Assembly: GCA_959596515.1 (NCBI GenBank)
Contig: CAUFXR010000067.1
Span: 1 to 15,395 of the forward strand
Length of the DNA: 15,395 nt
Direction: 5' to 3'
Source of the DNA: an uncultured Oscillospiraceae bacterium
GTDB lineage: Bacteria > Bacillota > Clostridia > Oscillospirales > Acutalibacteraceae
Part shown: positions 7,144 to 13,515 of the stretch, in pieces
Layout: each line of letters begins with the position of its first letter
Numbering within the stretch: position 1 is the first letter of the stretch
Translations under genes and position numbers: made by a program
The notes under the pieces: generated by a model
The model's input: the letters and a program-made list of their open reading frames with translations, nothing else
Databases searched by the model: none
Told to the model about the DNA's origin: nothing

Positions 7144-7185
7144 GCATTCTTTCTGCTACTGTAATCAGCATAGCAGAAAAAATGC
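7144..7185 (-). promoter_or_regulatory. 15-bp stem-loop in intergenic leader
   Basis: Arms 7144-7158 and 7171-7185 form a 15-bp stem with a 12-nt loop. In minus-strand RNA the single irregular position is a U-G wobble, whereas plus-strand RNA would have a mismatch, so the structure fits the minus-strand transcript. No U-tract follows, so it is not itself a terminator. It stands immediately before the terminator-like hairpin at 7098-7140 and could be a protein-binding or antitermination element. Confidence 0.5.
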
Positions 7186-7232
7186 CGTTTCTTGAATTGT
7201 TAGGAAAAACTCATATTTCGAACGCTTTCGTT

Positions 7233-7937
7233 TCAGCACACTGTGGTGAACATATACCCCTTCCCGTATATGGAAACGATATCATAATCATTCGCATCAT
7301 CCGCGTGGATTTTCCTGCGGAGATTCTTGATGTGGAACCGTATGGTGCGGATATCCTCTCCGGAGGGTGCGCCCCATACTTTTTCATACAGCTCATGGGG
7401 AGGCACCTCCTTATCCTCGCTTTGCACCAGTAGCAGAAGCAGCGCAAATTCCTTTACGGTAAGCTCAGCATCTATACCGTTCACCGTTGCTTTGAATTTC
7501 TGGATATCCAAAACGAGGGAACCTTTCACGATTCTCGTCAGCTGTTCGTGCTTTTTCTTTGTCTGCAGGTGACGCTTGATGAGCATATCAGCTACGGCCA
7601 GCAGTTCGTCCGGATCATAGGGCTTGGTTAGATAATAATCGCCTCCGTGCCCGAGGCCTTCGACCTTATCGCAGGTCTCGCCTTTGCCGGTCAGGAAGAT
7701 CACCGGATGGTCGCTCGTGCTGCGGAACCTTTCGCAGATATCGTATCCGCTTCCGTCGGGCAGCATGATATCCAAGATCAGAAGATCGGGCGTCGGCTCC
7801 GTCAGCTTCTCGTATGCCTGACGGCAGTTTTCCGCCGTGTACACGGTATATCCCCGGCGTGTCAGCATCCTGGCGTTGATTCGCAATACATCCGTTTCGT
7901 CCTCCACCACAAGAATGATGGGTTTTTCCTTGTTCAT
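7233..7937 (-). CDS. OmpR/PhoB-type response regulator
   Basis: A 234-residue response regulator. The receiver domain (about 5-120) has the acidic pair Glu12-Asp13, phosphoacceptor Asp56 (LLILDIMLPDG), Thr83 (FLTGK) and Lys105 (LTKPYD), all as expected for an active receiver. The C-terminal winged-helix domain (about 137-232) shows the family pattern, with LTVKEFALLLLL, the recognition region DIRTIRFHIKNLRRKI and the wing YGKGYMF. It therefore binds DNA and is presumably phosphorylated by the kinase encoded directly upstream. Only three bases separate the kinase stop from this ATG, and its Shine-Dalgarno sequence (GAGGAG) lies inside the last kinase codons, so the two are translationally coupled. 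Targets cannot be read from the window, though the downstream envelope genes are the obvious candidates. Confidence 0.95.
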   Translation of the reverse strand: MNKEKPIILVVEDETDVLRINARMLTRRGYTVYTAENCRQAYEKLTEPTPDLLILDIMLPDGSGYDICERFRSTSDHPVIFLTGKGETCDKVEGLGHGGDYYLTKPYDPDELLAVADMLIKRHLQTKKKHEQLTRIVKGSLVLDIQKFKATVNGIDAELTVKEFALLLLLVQSEDKEVPPHELYEKVWGAPSGEDIRTIRFHIKNLRRKIHADDANDYDIVSIYGKGYMFTTVC

Positions 7938-7940
7938 CTC

Positions 7941-9227
7941 TTATTTCTCCTCGTCGGGCAAGGTAAAGGTCACCGTAGTGCCTTCCCCTAATTTACTTTC
8001 AATCCAGATCCTGCCGCCGTGGGCTTCTATAATCTGGTGGGATACATACAGGCCAATGCCGTGGCGCCAGTATTCCTTATCGGAGGATATGTATCCTTTA
8101 AATACCTGCTCCCGTATTTCCTCCTTCATTCCTTCGCCGTTATCGGCGATGACAACGATCTGCTCCCTGTCTTGTTTGAATAAGGAAATCCGAATCCTGC
8201 CGTCTTTTGTATGTTGCATGGCGTTGGACAACAGGTTTGTGACGACCTGTACGATCCTTGCGTAATCCGCGCTGATGGGAAGCAGGCTTTCGTCTATATC
8301 CAGCACAAGCTCGTTACCGCCGGAAGCGTCCTTGCCGAAGTACGTGCCTGAAACTTCCTTCAGCAGCTTACTAAGCCGCATGGGCGCAAGGTTCAACGCC
8401 AGACGCCCCTGTTCGATGGCAACGGTATCTTTCAAGTCGGTTAGGATTCGGTCAATGCGCACCACCATTTTTTCAATGACCTGCTGGTTACTCTGGATCA
8501 TCGAGGCATCCGGCACTTCCTCGCTCATCAGTTCCAAAGTGTCGCGGGCGTAGAGATTGATGGCATTTAAAGGATTTTTCACCTCGTGGGATACGGTAGT
8601 CAGAAAGACGGAGCGGGAGGCGTCGTAGCGCCGTAGTTTTTTGTTTTGCTCATGTAGCAACTCCCGTTGGCGGTCATACTCTTTTAAATGAAAGAAGAGT
8701 ACCACGCCGCAAATCAGACTGACGCAGGTGAAAGCAAATATGATGTCTACCAATATCTGTTCTTCAGTTTCATAATGGGTTACAAATTCCGGATGATAAT
8801 AGGCAAAAATGCATGCGGCGGAATATTCCACGATTTCCAGCAGGGAAATCAGGAGCGCCGCTTTTCCCTTTATCATCAGCACCGTAAAGATTACGGCCAG
8901 AAGGAAGATCGATGGCATGCCGCTGCGGTGACCGCCTGAGGTGAAGAACATCATCGGCAAAACAGCCATGAAAATGACCGTGACGGTGAGGAAGTAAGCT
9001 GCCTGATACTTTCCCGTCCACTGGGTAAACAGAATCAGACCCAAGGAAAAGACAATCAGAACGGCAGCCAGCCCTGCAGTTTTCCACATGCCCATGATCA
9101 GGCTGATAATTACCGTAAAAAAACTGATGGCGATGCCGCCGAAGGCCAATATGTGAAACAGTCGGACACGAAAATCCAGAGGCCGGTCGAAAAAACGGAT
9201 ATGAATTTTCTTTAAAAGCGACTTCAA
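7941..9227 (-). CDS. Membrane sensor histidine kinase
   Basis: A 428-residue two-component kinase. Residues about 20-180 contain roughly six transmembrane helices with very short loops, so the sensor is essentially intramembrane and no large extracellular domain is present. A short coiled segment (about 182-205) leads to HisKA with the phosphorylated His214 (TTVSHEVKNPLNAI). The HATPase_c domain shows the N box (NLLSNAMQHT, Asn331 and Asn335), G1 (ADNGEGM, Asp362), G2 (HGIGLYV, 389-395) and G3 (GEGTTVTF). The start is TTG at 9225-9227 with GAGGAGG seven bases upstream. Compact intramembrane-sensing kinases of this layout often respond to envelope conditions, which would suit the lipoprotein and membrane genes downstream. 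The stimulus is unknown. Confidence 0.94.
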   Translation of the reverse strand: MKSLLKKIHIRFFDRPLDFRVRLFHILAFGGIAISFFTVIISLIMGMWKTAGLAAVLIVFSLGLILFTQWTGKYQAAYFLTVTVIFMAVLPMMFFTSGGHRSGMPSIFLLAVIFTVLMIKGKAALLISLLEIVEYSAACIFAYYHPEFVTHYETEEQILVDIIFAFTCVSLICGVVLFFHLKEYDRQRELLHEQNKKLRRYDASRSVFLTTVSHEVKNPLNAINLYARDTLELMSEEVPDASMIQSNQQVIEKMVVRIDRILTDLKDTVAIEQGRLALNLAPMRLSKLLKEVSGTYFGKDASGGNELVLDIDESLLPISADYARIVQVVTNLLSNAMQHTKDGRIRISLFKQDREQIVVIADNGEGMKEEIREQVFKGYISSDKEYWRHGIGLYVSHQIIEAHGGRIWIESKLGEGTTVTFTLPDEEK

Positions 9228-9291
9228 GGTGAGACCTCCTCTGCATTTCGTTGGAATTTACCTGTGTTTGTTTTCTGCTGAAAGCAACACA

Positions 9292-9483
9292 TCATACTTT
9301 TTTCTCCTCTGCACGGTTTATTTTCCGGGGATCCGCCGGTTTCACGGCATTTTCCGGGATCGCCCAAGAGCGTCCGAAACGCTCTGCGCCGGGAATGCGC
9401 CCTTGTGAGCAATACTGATTAACACGGCGCTCCGATACGCCCCATTTATATGAAGTTTCCCGGATAGAAAGATAGCCTTTCAT
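9292..9483 (-). CDS. Small MerR/excisionase-like helix-turn-helix protein
   Basis: A 63-residue DNA-binding protein, MKGYLSIRETSYKWGVSE and onward. It has the MerR-like/excisionase pattern: a first helix with the turn KWGVSERRVNQYC, followed by the wing SQGRIPGAERFGRSWAIPE typical of HTH_17 proteins. Sixteen or so basic residues and the small size fit a DNA-binding role. The frame is open further upstream (to 9555), but AAGGGGG lies six bases before the ATG at 9483 and the promoter lies in that extension, so 9483 is chosen. It is the first gene after the promoter at 9523-9551 and 64 bases ahead of the histidine kinase. It may autoregulate that promoter or be a relic of an integrative element. 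Confidence 0.78.
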   Translation of the reverse strand: MKGYLSIRETSYKWGVSERRVNQYCSQGRIPGAERFGRSWAIPENAVKPADPRKINRAEEKKV

Positions 9484-9522
9484 ACGCCGCCCCCTTTCGG
9501 TTGATACAACAATACAAATTAC

Positions 9523-9551
9523 ATTATATACGAATATCCGTAGCTTTACAA
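9523..9551 (-). promoter_or_regulatory. Sigma-A type promoter for the kinase operon
   Basis: On the minus strand the -35 element TTGTAA (9546-9551) is separated by 17 bp from a perfect -10 element TATAAT (9523-9528). Transcription would start near 9516, about 33 bases before the ATG of the small HTH protein. It is the best promoter in the left half of the window and probably drives the HTH-kinase-regulator genes and, through the attenuator at 7098-7185, the downstream envelope genes. Confidence 0.72.
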
Positions 9552-9635
9552 GCACATAAGCCGCGATTTTTCTTAAACTTTTCTATTTGAATTTGAAAAA
9601 GCGTATAGTTTCAGCGCAACAGCCGGGATATCCTT

Positions 9636-9740
9636 ATGGCTTTGTTACCGTCAGAAAGAAAAAAGCGGATTTTTACTCACAACAGCTACATTAAATATTT
9701 GGGAACAATAATCTCAAATCCTCTTTCTTTTCTGTTGTAG
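9636..9740 (+). CDS. Possible 34-residue plus-strand small ORF
   Basis: An ATG-to-TAG frame of 35 codons encodes a short basic peptide beginning MALLPSERKKRIFTHNSYIK and ending in hydrophobic SFLL. Only a weak GGGATA lies upstream, with a poor promoter candidate (TATAGT near 9605). It is listed because a plus-strand terminator-like hairpin follows at 9791-9840, which suggests some transcript is made in this direction. It may be chance or a non-coding RNA; no homology is recognised. Confidence 0.2.
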   Translation: MALLPSERKKRIFTHNSYIKYLGTIISNPLSFLL

Positions 9741-9769
9741 ATATTCTTAGAGTGGGCTGTTCACCTTCT

Positions 9770-9786
9770 CCTGTCATCATGACAGG
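9770..9786. promoter_or_regulatory. 17-bp perfect palindrome
   Basis: CCTGTCAT-C-ATGACAGG is a perfect dyad with 8-bp arms around one base, in the non-coding gap between the 86-residue HTH gene and the kinase operon. It could be a repressor operator or, in RNA, a short hairpin (CCUGUC AUCAU GACAGG). It lies five bases before the terminator-like stem at 9791-9831 and shares pairing potential with it. Confidence 0.4.
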
Positions 9787-9790
9787 TACC

Positions 9791-9840
9791 ACCTGCCACC
9801 AAAAGGGCATAGTACCCTCCTGGCGGCAGGTATATTTTTT
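9791..9840 (+). terminator. Plus-strand intrinsic terminator
   Basis: Arms ACCTGCCACCA (9791-9801) and TGGCGGCAGGT (9821-9831) pair at 10 of 11 positions, with an inner AGGG/CCCT hairpin, and are followed by ATATTTTTT (9832-9840). The T-run is on the plus-strand side only; on the minus strand the stem is preceded by As and followed by non-T sequence. It therefore terminates a plus-strand transcript converging on the 86-residue HTH gene, whose stop codon is at 9848, although it could also stabilise that gene's mRNA 3' end. Confidence 0.6.
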
Positions 9841-9847
9841 ATGGACA

Positions 9848-10108
9848 TTATCCGCCCTTTAACTTGTAAAGCAGGCTGCTCTTACCACCCTTGGTGCGGT
9901 AGCGCTGCTCGGTTTCAAGAAACCCCGCTTTTCTCAGATCCCATAGCGCCCTGCGGACGGTGGACTGCGACAACTTCAGTTCCCTTGCGATGGTCGGGAT
10001 AGCGGGCCAGCATTCGCCGTCCTTATTCGCCCTGTCAGAAAGATAAATATACACGGACACCGCTCGGTGTGGCAGTTCGGTCTGATATAGCTTTGAAAAA
10101 TACGGCAA
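9848..10108 (-). CDS. Small winged-helix DNA-binding protein
   Basis: An 86-residue protein with a clear winged helix-turn-helix (about 28-75): ECWPAIPTIARELKLSQSTV followed by RRALWDLRKAGFLETEQRYR and a basic C-terminal wing. The N-terminus (FSKLYQTELPHRAVSVYIYL) resembles the start of replication-initiator-associated HTH proteins of conjugative elements and plasmids in Clostridia, where this type of small protein is common. The start is TTG with AAGGAGG seven bases upstream. It begins 26 bases after the stop of the LCM-family methyltransferase, so it is probably the last gene of the metal cassette operon. It may be a local regulator or a mobile-element relic. Confidence 0.8.
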   Translation of the reverse strand: MPYFSKLYQTELPHRAVSVYIYLSDRANKDGECWPAIPTIARELKLSQSTVRRALWDLRKAGFLETEQRYRTKGGKSSLLYKLKGG

Positions 10109-10134
10109 GCGAACACCTCCTTAAGGTAAAAACA

Positions 10135-10941
10135 CTATAAAATCAAATGAATCATCTTCACCATACAAAACCGGTCAGAAACAGCCATACTAACCTTGGT
10201 GGATAGTTTTAAGCCGTTTTTGGGAATATAACGGTAGTAAGGCTCTTCCATAATGTCCGTAGGCCCACCGCCGATCTTTCCGGCCAGTTCCGCTGCCGAA
10301 TCTACATAAAAGAACATCTGTGCATCGGCGTGGCCTACCTGTTTCATGTACTTCTTTTGCATCATAGCCATGCCTTTTTTGTTCACTGTATCAAAGACGA
10401 CTTCTATATCTCCGAATTGTCTGAGCATACGAAACAGGGAAATAACCTTATCTTCCTCAAAATAGTGAAACAGCTCGCCTGCGGTAACAAGGATAGGGGC
10501 GTCGGGCAAATCCGTGCGAACCTGCCTGATCCAGTCCTTGGAAAAGGCATCTCCGGCAAGATAGGTTTCCCGTTCCGGCTCCGGGAGCAGTTCCCGCCGG
10601 TAGTCAATGACATGCGGCAAATCAACGGCATACCAGCGCGTCTTTCCGTTATCACAGCGGTAATAAGTTGTTTCAAGTCCGCAGCCCAGCTGGACGATCA
10701 CGCCATCCGGTTTGCGCATTAAAAACTCCCGAATAAACCGATCCATATTGGCAGAGCGAGCCGCTGAAGCCAGCAGGGTATACTGGCTTTGACTGCCGTT
10801 TCCCAACAGGTCGGGTGAAAGCTTTTCTTTTAATTCCAGAGCCTTTTTATCATATATGATCTGCGGACAGTGCTCACTGGCATAGATCCTGCCCAGCATA
10901 GGGACAAACAGGGTATCCTCCACAACGCCTAACTTGGACAT
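10135..10941 (-). CDS. LCM-family SAM-dependent methyltransferase
   Basis: A 268-residue methyltransferase of the leucine carboxyl methyltransferase / TcmP-like superfamily (PF04072 type). The SAM-binding region is visible as VIVQLGCGLETTYYR (about 81-95), a variant of the family motif LGxGLDTR, followed by WYAVDLPHVIDYRRELLP, where the acidic residue after the second strand should contact the SAM ribose. A later GELFHYFEEDKV matches the family's post-SAM helix. The ATG at 10941 has AGGAGG seven bases upstream; a TTG two codons earlier is too close to that site. It lies 24 bases after the preceding methyltransferase gene. Members methylate carboxyl or hydroxyl groups of small molecules or proteins; the substrate here is unknown. 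Confidence 0.88.
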   Translation of the reverse strand: MSKLGVVEDTLFVPMLGRIYASEHCPQIIYDKKALELKEKLSPDLLGNGSQSQYTLLASAARSANMDRFIREFLMRKPDGVIVQLGCGLETTYYRCDNGKTRWYAVDLPHVIDYRRELLPEPERETYLAGDAFSKDWIRQVRTDLPDAPILVTAGELFHYFEEDKVISLFRMLRQFGDIEVVFDTVNKKGMAMMQKKYMKQVGHADAQMFFYVDSAAELAGKIGGGPTDIMEEPYYRYIPKNGLKLSTKVSMAVSDRFCMVKMIHLIL

Positions 10942-10965
10942 AGCCAAACCTCCTGTATTGATACA

Positions 10966-11781
10966 TTACTTTCTGCCCACAAGCAGCCGGGAAGACCCCA
11001 GCATCATCATAGCTGCTCGGCGGTGGGAGCCGAAGGCTTCTTCCGCGGTATCAATGAGCTGGACCTCCTGATAGCCCATCTCCCGCAGTTTTTGGGCGAA
11101 GGCATCCATATCGCCGTACAGCTTGGGCTTCATGTCATCGTTCAGAGCGAAGACGCCGCCTTTTTTCAGCACCCGCAGGCTCTCCAGCAGCAGCTTGTGC
11201 ATATCGGCTCCCATGATATTGTGGTAGACATAGTTGCTGATGACCACATCAAAACTCTCATCGGGGAAATCCAGATGATTGGCGTCGCCATGCCGGAACA
11301 CACACCGGGAGGCCACTCCTTCACTTGCAGCATTTTTCTCACAGAGGGCTTTGCTGTAATTGTAAACAGCTCCCCAGTAGTCCATGCCAGTGACCTTTGT
11401 CTCCGGCCAGGTCAGGGCCGCACGGATTGACAGCGCCCCGGAGCCGCAGCCGACTTCCAAGAGACTGCCCTGGCCGTCATAGTCCAGATGAGAGAGAACG
11501 ACCCGGTGTACCTGTTCCATGATCCCGCCGCCGCCAAAGGCATACTGGCGCCTGATCCATGTGATCCAGACCAGCAGGGCCATCAGCGCCGCCGCAACAA
11601 CAGAGAACAGAACACCGAGAACCGTGATGTGGAACACCGAAAAAGAAAGTACGGCCAAAACCACGGCCAGAGCCGTGATGCCGCCGATAATATAGAACAC
11701 GGGATTGGACATCCAGCTTCCGTAGTCTTCCCCGTGAGTTCCAAGTCGAATATTCTCCTGTTTTAATTCTTTCTTGTTCAT
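10966..11781 (-). CDS. Membrane-anchored class I SAM methyltransferase
   Basis: A 271-residue protein with two N-terminal transmembrane helices (about 27-49 and 52-75) fused to a class I methyltransferase domain (about 85-265). Motif I is LLEVGCGSGALSIR (Gly111, Gly113, Gly115), the acidic ribose-binding residue is Asp134 in VTGMDYWG, and motif IV is FDVVISNYVYHNI. The ATG at 11781 with GAGGAG eight bases upstream is preferred over an in-frame extension to 11874, which overlaps the upstream gene. It starts 20 bases after the unknown membrane protein. The membrane anchor suggests methylation of a lipid, quinone-like or membrane-delivered substrate; this is inference. Confidence 0.88.
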   Translation of the reverse strand: MNKKELKQENIRLGTHGEDYGSWMSNPVFYIIGGITALAVVLAVLSFSVFHITVLGVLFSVVAAALMALLVWITWIRRQYAFGGGGIMEQVHRVVLSHLDYDGQGSLLEVGCGSGALSIRAALTWPETKVTGMDYWGAVYNYSKALCEKNAASEGVASRCVFRHGDANHLDFPDESFDVVISNYVYHNIMGADMHKLLLESLRVLKKGGVFALNDDMKPKLYGDMDAFAQKLREMGYQEVQLIDTAEEAFGSHRRAAMMMLGSSRLLVGRK

Positions 11782-11801
11782 TGCATTATCTCCTCGTATA
11801 T

Positions 11802-12314
11802 TTATAATCTCATCAACAATGCTCCTACCCCTGCCTGCACCGCCGCCATCAGGGGACACAGGAGCAATGGCCATTGCAACAGATGCTCCGGCAGCGCGTA
11901 GTCTTTCATCCAGGCTTTGAACGCATAACCAGGGTGTCCCTCCGTTCCCGGGATGATAAACCGGCTTTTCGCCTTCCTCTGAATCAGCCAGAAATCCAGA
12001 AAAAACAGGTCACAGAAATTAACCATCATCCACTGGATATACCCGGTCAGGGCCAGACGCCAGAATCCTGTTGTCCCGCCCTCCATGGTACTGACCGCGC
12101 CATAAAGCAGGAGAGGCAGCAGCTCCCCAAAACAGATCCAAAGCCAGTAAAAACGATTCTCTGTTTTTGAGGGTGGTTCCGGCGCGTTCTTGATAATAGC
12201 AGGCGGGTAGCTGGGAAACATCAGTCGGGGATTGTATAGTGCCACGGCAGCAGCAAATAAATTAAAATAGGCTGCCATAGCAAATCCGTCTAATATCGTT
12301 CGCATCCAGTTCAT
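11802..12314 (-). CDS. Multi-pass membrane protein, unknown function
   Basis: A 170-residue protein with about four hydrophobic helices: near residues 5-25 (DGFAMAAYFNLFAAAVALY), 55-78 (YWLWICFGELLPLLLYGAVS), 86-110 (LALTGYIQWMMVNFCDLFFL) and the C-terminus (QWPLLLCPLMAAVQAGVGALL). Polar loops contain NAPEPPSK and PGTEGHPGYAFKAWMKDYA; membrane-face Glu, Asp and His residues could bind a metal or cofactor, but no motif is recognised. The ATG at 12314 has GGGGG about six bases upstream, better placed than for the ATG at 12320. It sits 68 bases after the ZIP transporter and 20 bases before the membrane-anchored methyltransferase, so it probably works with that enzyme. Confidence 0.75.
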   Translation of the reverse strand: MNWMRTILDGFAMAAYFNLFAAAVALYNPRLMFPSYPPAIIKNAPEPPSKTENRFYWLWICFGELLPLLLYGAVSTMEGGTTGFWRLALTGYIQWMMVNFCDLFFLDFWLIQRKAKSRFIIPGTEGHPGYAFKAWMKDYALPEHLLQWPLLLCPLMAAVQAGVGALLMRL

Positions 12315-12382
12315 ACACATCCCCCATCACTATCATTTACTCGTCTTCCAAGCGGGAAAAATTCGGTTAGGTATCATCGCAC

Positions 12383-13168
12383 TCAAGCACCCAGCGCCAC
12401 ATCCAGCGTCATCATAAGGGTGAAACCAACTGCAAACAGAATGGTTCCCACATTGGAGTGCCTTCCGGCTGACATCTCCGGGATCAATTCTTCCACTACC
12501 ACATAGATCATCGCTCCGGCGGCAAAGCTCAGGGCATAGGGCAGCACCGGGACTAAAATACCAGCCAGCAGGATGGTCAGAATGGCGCCTACCGGCTCCA
12601 CTGCACCGGACAGCGTCCCATACAGGAAGGAGCGGGGTTTGGAGAGCCCCTCCGCTTTCAGGGGCATGGATATAATCGCGCCTTCAGGGAAGTTCTGAAT
12701 GGCAATCCCCAGAGAAAGAGCCAACGCCCCCGCCAGCGTGATCCCACTTTCCCCGTAGAGCCACCCGGCATAGACCGCGCCCACTGCCATCCCTTCCGGA
12801 ATATTATGCAGCGCCACCGCCAGAGTCAGCATAGTTGTTTTTCTAAGACTGCTTTTGACGCCCTCGGCCTCTGAACTGCCGCGATGCAGATGCGGGATCA
12901 GCCGATCCAATCCCAGTAAGAATAAGATACCGAGCCAAAACCCCGCGACGGCTGGCACAAAGGACCATCGTTCCATATCTGATGCCTGTTCCATGGCAGG
13001 GAGCAGCAAACTCCATATGGAAGCCGCCACCATAACCCCTGCCGCAAAACCGGTAAGCGCACGCTGAACCAGTTTACTCAAATTGTTCCGCATAAAAAAG
13101 ACGCAGGCTGCGCCGAGCGTCGTCCCGGCAAAGGGGATCAGCAGCCCTTGCCATAATTCAAAAGGCAT
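12383..13168 (-). CDS. ZIP-family (GufA-like) metal transporter
   Basis: A 261-residue, about eight-helix transporter of the ZIP family, GufA-like branch. The metal-binding signatures are present: HNIPEGMAVG (His121, Asn122, Glu125) in helix 4 and QNFPEGAIIS (Gln158, Asn159, Glu162) in helix 5. A short His-containing loop (HLHRGSSEAEG, about 93-103) sits between helices 3 and 4. ZIP proteins move Zn2+, Fe2+ or Mn2+ toward the cytoplasm; the exact metal cannot be decided. The ATG has GAGGGTGAG upstream and lies 16 bases after the HMA protein, so both share the promoter with the DtxR-like boxes at 13460-13512. This supports a role in metal uptake under limitation. Confidence 0.93.
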   Translation of the reverse strand: MPFELWQGLLIPFAGTTLGAACVFFMRNNLSKLVQRALTGFAAGVMVAASIWSLLLPAMEQASDMERWSFVPAVAGFWLGILFLLGLDRLIPHLHRGSSEAEGVKSSLRKTTMLTLAVALHNIPEGMAVGAVYAGWLYGESGITLAGALALSLGIAIQNFPEGAIISMPLKAEGLSKPRSFLYGTLSGAVEPVGAILTILLAGILVPVLPYALSFAAGAMIYVVVEELIPEMSAGRHSNVGTILFAVGFTLMMTLDVALGA

Positions 13169-13184
13169 GTCTTCTCACCCTCAT

Positions 13185-13442
13185 TTATTTTCTTTTAAAC
13201 AGGGAAAAACCTTGTTTTTCATAAGGTTCACAACGAATATCCAACACCTTATACCCGCATTCTTCCACAGCATGTTTCAGCAGCTGCGTGTCAACGGGGT
13301 CTTGTATAAGCAGTTCCGTAATCCCTTTTCTGTGAGAAGAAGCCACTTTCTTAACAGAAAATACTTTTCTGATCGCATCGTTTATATGGGCCTCACACAT
13401 CCCGCAGGACATTCCATCGATTTTCATTGTTACTTTTATCAT
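13185..13442 (-). CDS. Heavy-metal-associated (HMA) domain protein
   Basis: An 85-residue protein with one ferredoxin-like HMA domain. The metal site is GMSCGMC (two Cys near residues 13 and 16), and the later conserved ECGYKVL segment closes the fold. A short tail (CEPYEKQGFSLFKRK) is basic at the end, as in a common group of small Clostridia HMA proteins. Such proteins carry Cu+, or sometimes other soft metals, and hand them to transporters. Two consecutive ATGs are available; the second (13442) is preferred because GAGGA lies seven bases before it. It is the first gene behind a promoter containing two GTTAG-N6-CTAAC palindromes and precedes the ZIP gene by 16 bases. Confidence 0.9.
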   Translation of the reverse strand: MIKVTMKIDGMSCGMCEAHINDAIRKVFSVKKVASSHRKGITELLIQDPVDTQLLKHAVEECGYKVLDIRCEPYEKQGFSLFKRK

Positions 13443-13459
13443 CATACTATCCTCACATA

Positions 13460-13475
13460 GTTAGCGTAGGCTAAC
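13460..13475. promoter_or_regulatory. DtxR/IdeR-like operator, gene-proximal
   Basis: GTTAGC-GTAG-GCTAAC is a perfect 6-4-6 palindrome. Read from 13461, the 19 bases match the DtxR/IdeR consensus TTAGGTTAGSCTAACCTAA at about 15 positions. It lies in the 5' untranslated region, just before the ribosome binding site of the HMA gene, where a metal-loaded repressor would block transcription. No DtxR-family gene is in the window. Confidence 0.6.
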
Positions 13476-13491
13476 CATAACAAATAAAAAA

Positions 13492-13511
13492 TAGTTAGTT
13501 GATTCTAACTA
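13492..13511. promoter_or_regulatory. Second GTTAG-N6-CTAAC operator, promoter-proximal
   Basis: TAGTTAG and CTAACTA flank six bases, a perfect 7-6-7 dyad directly downstream of the -10 element at 13516-13521. It shares GTTAG-N6-CTAAC with the box at 13460-13475, whose centre lies 34 bp away, about three helical turns. It matches the DtxR consensus less well (about 12 of 19). Confidence 0.55.
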
Positions 13512-13515
13512 ATTG

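Noticed and set aside
8770..9246. A 158-codon minus-strand ORF
   Set aside because: It is an out-of-frame shadow of the transmembrane part of the histidine kinase, rich in Cys, His and Arg without any domain.
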